64,000 bases of DNA from Scalesia atractyloides. Taxonomy: Eukaryota; Streptophyta; Magnoliopsida; Asterales; Asteraceae. The position numbers were made by a program, and so were the translations under genes. A model generated the notes under the pieces. The model did not search any database. It was not told the origin of the DNA and was given only the letters and a program-made list of their open reading frames with translations. The stretch lies in the NCBI GenBank assembly GCA_947069175.1, contig CAMTDV010000013.1, forward strand, positions 33,617,725 to 33,681,724, in the 5' to 3' direction. Each line of letters starts with the position of its first letter. The stretch's first letter is position 1. Of this stretch, positions 56,068 through 64,000 are shown in pieces.

Positions 56068-56828
56068 TACTCAGTGTGGGGAGCGGCTTAGGTCGGCCAG
56101 CTGCGGCGATGCCCCAGCACACCGCCCCAACCCCCATCCCCGTCCTCACTGTCTCGTTGGAGACGTTCATGCTGGGCCTCACATTTTCAAAAAACCCCTC
56201 CAAAGGTTAGTTTTGATTTAAAAAAATGTTGTATTAAATGCCAAACGTCTATAACTTTAAAAAAAATTAATTAATTGTTTACCTTTAAATACACAACTTT
56301 CACCCCATTTTTTTTAACAATTTCAACCCAAACTTCTCTCCATTTTATAAAATTCTTCATTCTTTCTACAAATTTTGCCATGGATCCATACAATTCAAAC
56401 AACCCAAACCCGAACACAAACGCAAACCCGAACCCAAACCCAACGTTTTCTCGGTACCCTGCTACTATCCTACAATGGATCCGAGTTGGTCGGCATTGCA
56501 ATTTTCTTTCTCGAGTTTCCAGCGAACCCCCAACGCGTAAAATGAAAGAAAAGATCGCTAAAAATGGAATTCTTAGGATTTTTAATTTTTACCAATCTAG
56601 TATTTTTTTAAGTTATGCTAATGTTTTCTTTTTATAACATTAACCGTTTATTTATAACTTATTAAATGTTAAAAAACATTTTGAATTTTAAAAAAATATA
56701 ATAAATAGGGGAGACCGATCCTCCATCACGTTGGTCCATCCTTGGAGGGGTATCCTCCTATTATGTTGACATGACGATAGCGTGGAGAGGCATTCTTAAA
56801 GGACTTGCCTCCTTCACACCCTATAGTC
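56068..56828 (+). mobile_element. PIF/Harbinger-like non-autonomous element (761 bp)
   Basis: Flanked by TAA on both sides (56,065-56,067 and 56,829-56,831). Ends TACTCAGTGTGGGGAG and, from the right in reverse complement, GACTATAGGGTGTGAAGGAG are related to each other and to the MITE at 20,212. The interior has a TATA-like CCTTTAAATACAC and a short frame MDPYNSNNPNPNTNANPNPN followed by a few dozen residues, the style of the N-terminus of the accessory ORF of Harbinger elements, then breaks. A 3' AT-rich part follows. No transposase. Confidence 0.65.
56380..56637 (+). pseudogene. Truncated Asn/Pro-rich ORF inside the Harbinger-like element
   Basis: Starts ATG GAT CCA; 86 codons to a stop at 56,637, with an Asn-Pro-rich N-terminus and then TILQWIRVGRHCNFLSRVSS and KMKEKIAKNGILRIF. 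Only the first part has the look of the element's own accessory protein; the rest is probably out of frame or deleted. Confidence 0.45.
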
Positions 56829-56831
56829 TAA

Positions 56832-58101
56832 CTAAAAGGACAAAATGTCCCTTATCTTAAATAGAATAAATAAACAAAACTAGTGAATTGGCCCTTACCT
56901 ATATAGAATAAATAAACAACACTAGTAAATTTGATGAAAATCACAATAAAACGCAATCGTGAACATATAAACAATTATGACCCAAGTTATAGGACGATAT
57001 TTGCGTTTTACTATTTTTACAATGAGATACGCGATTAAGATTAACATGCGTGTCATTTTGCTGTTTCTTAGAAGATTCGTCAACGGCTGTGTTGGGGCTT
57101 GGTGGGCCTCGGCAGTCGGTTCCACATTGCCGTGCAAGGACAATACGTTTTGCTTATCTAGTCAAAATAGAATAGTTAGCAATTATGTTTTATATATATT
57201 TTATTTTAATGGCAATTATATTTTGTATAAAATGGTCGTGCAAGGACACATAAATGTATAACCATCATATAAGCCTTTAAAGCCTTTAAATTTAGAGTGA
57301 ACAATCTTAAAATCTGGGTCATTCTCGTTACAATTTTTTGCTATCTTCATCCAAAATTAAAATTCTTTTAGATTTTTCAACTAACATGCAGTTTTTTTTA
57401 TTTTTTTTCATCCCTTTTAATAAAGACAAATGATAAGATTTTTTTTAATTTGTTATAATAAAACGTTAAAAGACCATTTTGCCTTACATTAAAATGGAGG
57501 AAAAAGATAAAAAAAAACTGAATTTTAACTAAAAAAATTTGACTAGATTTTAATTTTGTATGAAAATGACAATAAAATTAAAATCACAGTAACCTAGATT
57601 CAAAATTACGTTTGAATTTTGATTTAAACTGACAAAAGTTACCAAAACTCAAGAACCACTTTAGCAATTTACTCTTAAATTTATCATATAATAATATTGT
57701 CTAACAAAATTACAATTTGTAGTAGCGCTGAATATAAAAGGTGACGGTTGCCCCTAATTCTATAAAAAAATTAGTGTATTATTTAAGAGCCATCTTTTAA
57801 ACTTTTTAATATTGTTTCATGACGGATCTACTGCGACAATTGAAGGCGGTAGCCCGTAAAAAAAAGTTAATGTTGTATAGGCAAAAAAAAATTTAATCGC
57901 ACCCCTTAAATAAGATTGTAAAATTCCCATATCTGCACTCTTATAAAAAAATCCGGAGCCTGTCATCAGTTATTTTTGCGTTTTAATTTTGTGACGTTGC
58001 AAAAGAATTTAACTATCTTCGCTTGGTCAAATTCCGCCTAATTATATTAGTTATGTGTTATCCTCAAGTCTAAATTATCCACTTTAAGCAAAGGGGAAGC
58101 C
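56832..58101. other. Spacer upstream of CRK-B
   Basis: AT-rich sequence; ORFs at 56,922-57,261 on both strands show no homology. The last few hundred bases should contain the CRK-B promoter; a convincing TATA box was not identified. Confidence 0.5.
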
Positions 58102-58474
58102 ATGAGTTGGTGGTGGTGCTTTAGGTGGCATATGGTAGTGTTCATCGTGTTTCTCACAATTCCGGGGAGATCACAGCCCCAAACAAACATGCTAATTGAG
58201 GCTTGCAGCACAGTCAACGCCACCAACATCCAAAGTTTCTTCAACAATCTTAACGAAAGTTTCAGAGACCTCCGTAGACAATTATCCAAAAATAACACCT
58301 ATTTTGCGACTGCAAATATGGACAGAGATTCCGAGCCCATTTACGTATTGAGTCAGTGCAGGAAGTATATGTCGACAAGCGACTGCCTTGGTTGTTTCGA
58401 CTACGCAGTTAGTTCAATACGTACCTGCGCCACTTTAAACGTGGCCGAATAGTACTTGACGGCTGTTTTCTCAG

Positions 58475-60332
58475 GTGAACACCCTTCCACTTTTGTTTCC
58501 AAAGAAGTGTACAGAGTAATTGAGCCAAAAGCTTGTGTATAACTGAATAAAAAGAAAGAATGGTTAGCAACTATCATGATCTGAGAACTAAGAACCTTTC
58601 TCACCCGTTGATGAGGGATGGAAATGGGTTTGATATGGTCAGGTTTTGGCTAATCGAGTAATCGTATTGTAGTCCCACACTGACTCATTACCCTTAGGTA
58701 TTTATCAGGTATTATCAATCTGGTATAGGGTATACCCATTTTTAATTTAAAAATACTTGATGGGATTTTCATTTTTATATAATTTTTATTTTTAAAATTA
58801 CTCATTTTATGTTTTTGAAATATGGATAATATATTAAATTACAATAAATAATACACATATGATCATCACAACTAAAATATCTAAAATATTTAAGACATAA
58901 ATATATTAAAATGTTAATCTCAAAAATAATATTGTATTACATAACATATAAATCACAACTAAAATATTTAAAATGTTAAAAAACGTAAATATATTAAAAT
59001 ATTAATCTCAAAGACAACATTGTATTACGAGTAAAAGTATAAATTGAAAACCCACCTTATTCAAAGAAAACTAGCAAAACTTCATCTCAATTATACATGT
59101 TATATGATCAATGGTGAATATTAAATAGATATAAAAAAGTTATTTTTCAGACATTTTCAAACAATGTTAAAGTGTACAAAAGGTTACACTTTTTCTCTTC
59201 CATATGACAGAAAAAAATGTGACAAGTGTCTTGTTACATAAAATTTTCGCTTTAAAAAATGTAAGTTGTTTTTTACATGCATTACAAAAAAACTTCGTAA
59301 ATTATAAGTTTTAAAATCCATATACTTCATATAATCTAAAAAACTGCCGTAAAAAATAATAAAAAAGTGTTACGGGTGGGTTACAAAAAATGTGAACAAC
59401 CAAAAAATGTAACACGTTCTATCTTCTATCTCCAATGTTACGGAAATTCTGTCAGTGTCAAAATATGTTGCGGGTGTTAATAAAAATGTTGTAGTGAAAA
59501 AATGTAGCACGTGGTAGCATGATATCCATCCATTAGGTTTTTAAAGTTTTTGCAACTCAAATGACATTTCTCCCTATAATTCCTCTGTACTATGTAACAT
59601 ATAAATATATATAGTTGCATCTATATACATATATTCAAAAGAAAAAAAAATCATTTTTCATATAATGAAGTTATTAGAATGAAACACTAGTAAATATCTA
59701 AGGGAAATTAATGATAAAAGTTAAAAAATTTTAAGTATATATTTCGGGTATATGGTTCACGTAAACGTGGATATAGCTTAGTGTAATCGGGCCGGGTATC
59801 ATCTAATCTTATATCTGTCTCGTATCTTCGAAATATTTTTTTCCGATCTTATACCTGGTCCTTTACCCGTTAGGTACTGGGGATACCCGTCCCGATGCTT
59901 CGGTTTCAGGTATAGTGATCGTGGTCGGTCCATCCCTATGGTACCCGTTCGAATTACTCTCAACACAATCATGATCGAGACTAAGAGCAGCCAATCTGGA
60001 CTCACAAAAGAATCATTTTAAGACTTTCCATATGGTCGAATTGACAATATTTAGTGAATCTTTGAAATTCCCTTGTTATATTATATTATATAATTGGCGT
60101 TTGATGTCTAGGTCGTCTTCGGACGGCGAGTTTTCAGTCAAAACAGATTAGAGTTGTAGGGTTACAAAGATCTGTAGTGATTGCCATGGTTTTCAAATTT
60201 CCACGATTTAGTCCCTATAGTTTCAATTTTTTCCAAATGTACCCTTTAACTGGTGTAGCAATCTAGCCAGTATCGTATCCAGTAGAAGGGTAGAAGTAGG
60301 AGAGTAATTATTATATATGCTATTTGGTGCAG
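58475..60332 (+). other. Intron 1 of CRK-B (1.86 kb)
   Basis: Starts GTGAAC and ends TGCAG. AT-rich. It contains at 58,613-58,740 and 59,785-59,960 two opposed blocks rich in GGGTA/TACCCG words, beginning GGGATGGAAATGGGT on the left and, inverted, GGGATGGACC on the right, so a degenerate 1.3-kb inverted-repeat transposon may lie in the intron; no target duplication was found. Confidence 0.55.
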
Positions 60333-61110
60333 GTACGAGAGTTCTCTCTGTTCTGATCAAACAACATTGCCAGGCAATCAAGGTTTATGTGGTAATCTTA
60401 CTTCGTCAGGACATAGCATTTTTGAGACGGCTGTGGATGGATTGTTGTTAAATCTTACAATTGCAACCCCAAAATTGAACGGTTTCTTTGCTGCGGTCAC
60501 AACTCCCATTGTGGATACCAATACAAGTACGGTTATGCTATAGCGCAGTGTGTGGAGACATTGACACCTGAGGGATGCAAAAGTTGCTTGCAAGTGGCAT
60601 ATGCCAACATAAGGAGTTGTGCTACTGATGTTATGGATGGAAGGTCTGTTGATACGGGGTGTTTTATGAGGTACTCCACCACTGCATTTTTCGCCAACAA
60701 CCAAACTACTGACATTACACCATTTCTACAAGACGGTGAGACTTCTGAAATCCCTTTGCTAATTTTATTGTAGAATCATTTACATATTGGGCAATTCCTA
60801 CCATCATGAAACTGTCATTTACATGTGTTCAAGGTAGCAGTTGATCACTCACTCGTTAATCTTTTGAGACGCTTTTTATTTGGAGGTTGATACAACAAAC
60901 TAGGAACACTTATAATTTATTAATGATGGACATGGGATTTGTTTACTTACTTTTCCAAAATGTTAGGTGATATGGCGAAACTCGGTTGTAAAATAGCATA
61001 TAAAAGATTTGCTGCAAATCAGAAACGAATCGATTGACACAAACTTGAATTCTGGATTAACAATTTGATTATAAAACTCAGATTACCTCGATGTTCTATC
61101 TTTATACACT

Positions 61111-61667
61111 AGGGCTGCAAACGAACTGAACGAACACGAAGAAGACCTTGTTTGTGTTCGTTAGATACGGAAATATATGTGTTGATCTATTTATGACTTC
61201 TTGAACGAGCTTTTATGTTCGTGTTTGTTCATTAAGGAAAAGACGTTTGTTTGTTAATTCTAGGTAACAAATACAAACAAATGTTCATAAACACAAATGA
61301 GTTAAACCGAACAAAAAAACACAATGATGAACAGAAACAAACATATATTAAAATTAAGTAATATATTATACACTAATATAATTATTTAATATATTTTATT
61401 TGTGGAAATTTTAAATTAATTAATTAAAATATAGATATTAAAAGCTCTAATGGATTGTCGAACACAAACAAACATAAATGAACATGTTACTAAACATTCA
61501 AGAACATAAACGAAAGAATGCGACCTTTGTTTATGTTCGTTCATTTAACTAAACGAACGGAATTTCTTGTCCGGGTTCGGGCATTCATTAAAAGAACGAA
61601 CACAAACAAACTTTCCGCTGAATGGTTCACGAAGTATTCGCTGAACGTTTAGTGCGTTTGCAGCCCA
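61111..61667. mobile_element. hAT-type MITE in CRK-B intron 2 (557 bp)
   Basis: Ends AGGGCTGCAAACGAACTGAA and, inverted from the right, TGGGCTGCAAACGCACTAAA match at about 17 of 20 positions. The interior is built on GAACACAAACAAAC/GTTTGTTTGTGTTC words in both directions, so much of the element can fold on itself. GGGCTGCAAACGAAC-type ends are common among plant hAT MITEs. An 8-bp target duplication was not convincingly seen. Confidence 0.7.
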
Positions 61668-62867
61668 AGACACAGCGGTTAGTAGAACATGTGGTTACCC
61701 TAAAACACTTTTGAGAATCTAGACCCTACCTATCTACAGTATATCACTTTGACCCGAAACATAGTTTACAATAATTACAAACCGTCCTTATTAAAAATAA
61801 CATAGAATATTTAGTTTAACATTCAATAAAATTAACATTTTATTTCTAATGTTTGTAATGTGTAGAACAACCCCCACAAACCCAACTATACACGGTATAT
61901 TACACAAACAACCGCACCACCTCAGCAGGTGTGTGTCCAGATGAGCTCCACATTGCGGCCGTCCACCTGTTTGGAATTTCTGGATGTGTTGGAGCTGCTC
62001 TAACAACCTAAAACATAAAAGAAGTTTGAAAAGTAATATGTACATGTATCGAGTGCATCAAAACTATGGTCACTTATCATTTTATTTTCACAGAAAGTTC
62101 AAGCAATAAGGGAGCCATTATTGGTAGTGTGGCTGGAGGTGTAACTGGTGTGATCTTCTTGTCTACTGCTGTACTTTTCTGGTATTATCGATCAAGAAGA
62201 ACTACACCAGATGGTAAGCATTAAGAATTGCCAGTCAAATGAATTAATCTAGTTCACTACATACAGATGAACTGATTTTATTTCCAACTTACCAGGTCGG
62301 ATATACGAGGCAACTGAATTGCAAGGCCCAAAGGATTATAGCTATAGTGACCTCAAGAAAGCCACAAAATATTTTAGAGAAGAAAATAAGGTTGGAGAGG
62401 GATGGTTTGGAGATGTGTACAAGGTATATATCTTCATTTCACCTTAAGTTTCACATGTTTCAATATGTTTCTTTTCTTTGGTTTATTTATGGTGTCATAC
62501 TAAGCAGGGGACTGGAAAGGATGGGAACATTATTGCAGTGAAGAAACTAGCTATAGGTTCCATTACAGAAAAGGATAACTTTGAGAGTGAAGTACGTGTT
62601 ATTAGTAATCTCCATCAAAGGAATCTTATTCGCCTTCTTGGATGTTGTAGCAAAGGACCAGAACTACTTCTAGTCTTCGAATATATGGCCAATGGAAGCC
62701 TCGAAAATTACCTCTACGTTCAGTTGGTTTTTATTTTGTCCTTGAAAGTTGCTGGTAGTTACTAATAATTACCATATGTATTAAATAGCTAGTACTCTTA
62801 ACCATAGATAAACCTTATTTTAAGGTAGTTTTGATATTCCCTTTGGGTTTTATTGATTGTGATATAG

Positions 62868-63099
62868 GTGAAAAACAGGGGACCCTTAACTGGAAACAAA
62901 GGTGTGATATTATTTTTGGCATTGCTAGGGGTCTGGCATATCTGCACGAGCAGTATCACATAACCATCATCCATGGAGATCTAAAACCAAGCAACATTTT
63001 TATAGACAATGACTTTCAGCCTAAAATTGCAGATTTTTGGTTGACAAGGCTTTTACCTGATGACCAGACCCATATTAATACTAGATTCGCTGGAGCATT
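62868..63099 (+). other. CRK-B exon 6 with altered catalytic motifs
   Basis: The exon reads GTLNWKQRCDIIFGIARGLA, YLHEQYHITIIHGDLKPSNI and DNDFQPKIADFWLTRLLPDD. In the active family the loop is HRD and the magnesium motif DFG; CRK-A in this window retains both. Arg to Gly and Gly to Trp are each single-base changes. The rest of the exon is well conserved. Confidence 0.85.
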
Positions 63100-63725
63100 G
63101 TAAGTCTTATGCCATTAGGATACATAGATACAGTATACACTTTTCTGTATGTGAAAGATGAGAATCATAATTCTTTAATTACTTGTAGGGGCTATAAAGC
63201 ACCAGAATATGCAATCCATGGACAGTTGTCAGAGAAAGTTGACACCTACAGTTTTGGTATAGTTGTCCTTGAGATTGTTAGCGGTATAAGATGCACTGAT
63301 ATCCCAAATGAATCCGCTGGGGAACAGTACCTCCTTGAACATGTATGTCTGCAATGATTAGAACTCAGTTTAATCCGATTTTTCAAGGTTAATTTCATCT
63401 TTACTTGTTGAATTTGTGGCATCAGGCTTGGAATCTGTATGAAGCTCGCATGCACTTGAAATTGGTTGATGACACATTAGACCCGACTGAGTATGAAGAA
63501 GATAACATTAAGAAAGTTATTGAATTAGCACTGATGTGCACTCAGTCTCCGGTTTCTACCAGGCCAACAATGTCCGAAGTGGTGATGTTTCTAAGTGAGC
63601 AATCACTGTTGCAAAACACGCCAAGTAGACAAAACGTGAATTTCAGTGACAACATTAACTCTACGTCCACTACTAAGTCCATGAGCAACGCTGACGCTAC
63701 TATCACAAAATTGACAGGACGGTAG

Positions 63726-64000
63726 TTTGTCATTAAAACGTATGTAAAGTTTGATCAGATATAAGCCGAGTACGGGAAATGTGTATGATATTCAAACGTA
63801 TGTAAAGTTTGAACTTGCAATAATGTTTAGTATGATCTAAAGGTTTAAACTTATGCTCTATCTTATATTAAATTAGTAATGTTTTGCTTGTGCTCAACGC
63901 TAACTTTCATTGATAAAAAGTTCACTGCAGGCACTTTAGTCTGCGATCATAAACAGATCACCTACCGAAAAAAAACAAAAGGCCTAAAAAAGTAAAACTA
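63726..64000 (+). other. 3' flank of CRK-B
   Basis: Contains a 26-bp direct duplication (AAACGTATGTAAAGTTTG at about 63,736 and 63,795) and AT-rich sequence. A clear poly(A) signal was not identified. Confidence 0.5.

Larger units (their letters stand above)
58102..63725 (+). pseudogene. CRK-B: CRK2-like cysteine-rich receptor-like kinase, eight exons, probably defective
   Basis: Exons: 58,102-58,474 (signal peptide and first DUF26, C-x8-C-x2-C in CRKYMSTSDCLGC), 60,333-60,735 (second DUF26, CVETLTPEGCKSC), 62,094-62,213 (membrane helix IIGSVAGGVTGVIFLSTAVL), 62,296-62,423 (P-loop GEGWFGDVYK), 62,508-62,717 (ATP-binding Lys in IAVKKL, to SLENYLY), 62,868-63,099, 63,189-63,342 (GYKAPEYAIHGQ) and 63,426-63,725 with the stop. 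The layout matches plasma-membrane CRKs, which sense extracellular cues. Exon 1 needs a one-base correction near 58,440 (otherwise TAG at 58,450) and exon 2 one near 60,515. The exon 5 donor lies one base off the expected phase. The catalytic loop reads HGD instead of HRD and the DFG motif reads DFW, so kinase activity is unlikely even if it is expressed. Confidence 0.88.

Noticed and set aside
58613..59945. 1.3-kb transposon in CRK-B intron 1 with GGGATGGA ends
   Set aside because: The inverted ends are short, the rest is unmatched, and no 8-bp target duplication was found; mentioned only within the intron entry.
1..64000. CRISPR array, rRNA genes, organelle insert
   Set aside because: No spaced direct repeats of CRISPR type, no rRNA core sequences and no recognisable plastid or mitochondrial gene were seen.

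Overview
The window is nuclear DNA from a flowering plant. It has spliced plant receptor-kinase genes (DUF26 ectodomain, membrane helix, kinase), Ty1/copia and Ty3/gypsy chromovirus retrotransposons, a Mutator-like element, PIF/Harbinger-like and hAT-like miniature elements, and AT-rich spacers. The style of several elements (long-LTR Tekay-type chromoviruses with an extra acidic ORF before gag, LTRs built on repeats such as TTCGTACGAA) suggests Asteraceae; that is an inference, not a measurement. No bacterial feature, CRISPR array or rRNA gene was seen.

Layout. 1-10,298: a minus-strand Ty1/copia element (C1). Its 5' LTR and primer-binding site lie at the right, pol runs leftwards, and the 3' LTR lies outside the window. 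10,299-12,750: the 3' half of a plus-strand LTR element coding for an unrecognised very acidic protein. It ends in a polypurine tract and a 550-bp LTR and is cut on its left by C1. 12,942-13,972: three tandem 343-bp copies. 14,150-17,520: a decayed minus-strand copia element (C2). 17,720-18,660: a transposon-type ORF fragment with its own TATA box. 18,793-20,051: a Pack-MULE with 289-bp terminal inverted repeats and a perfect 9-bp target duplication, carrying the start of an EXO70 exocyst gene. 20,212-20,495: a MITE with TTA target duplication. 21,253-25,503: a cysteine-rich receptor-like kinase (CRK) pseudogene whose last exon has been inverted.

25,741-52,439 is a three-level nest. An old minus-strand gypsy element (G3; gag, primer site and LTR pieces at both ends) was split by a complete plus-strand Tekay-type chromovirus (G1, 27,499-51,518; LTRs of 3.7-3.8 kb; TSD CAAAT). 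The 5' LTR of G1 was itself split by a minus-strand gypsy element (G2, 28,474-38,096; 2.67-kb LTRs; TSD CAAAA) that has lost protease, reverse transcriptase and RNase H. Each G2 LTR carries four tRNA-like modules. A 34-nt sequence containing a TATA box occurs once in G2 and once in the G3 LTR remnant, each time closed by a different perfect or near-perfect stem.

52,508-53,658 is a minus-strand copia fragment (C3). 56,068-56,828 is a Harbinger-like element with TAA target duplication. 58,102-63,725 is a second, eight-exon CRK gene related to CRK2. It has two apparent frameshifts, a doubtful splice donor, and changes in the catalytic HRD and DFG motifs, so it is a pseudogene or a pseudokinase.

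The two CRK loci are the only host genes. Everything between them is transposon-derived or non-coding spacer. Most pol and gag reading frames carry stops or frameshifts; if the assembly is uncorrected long-read data, some single-base lesions could be sequence errors.
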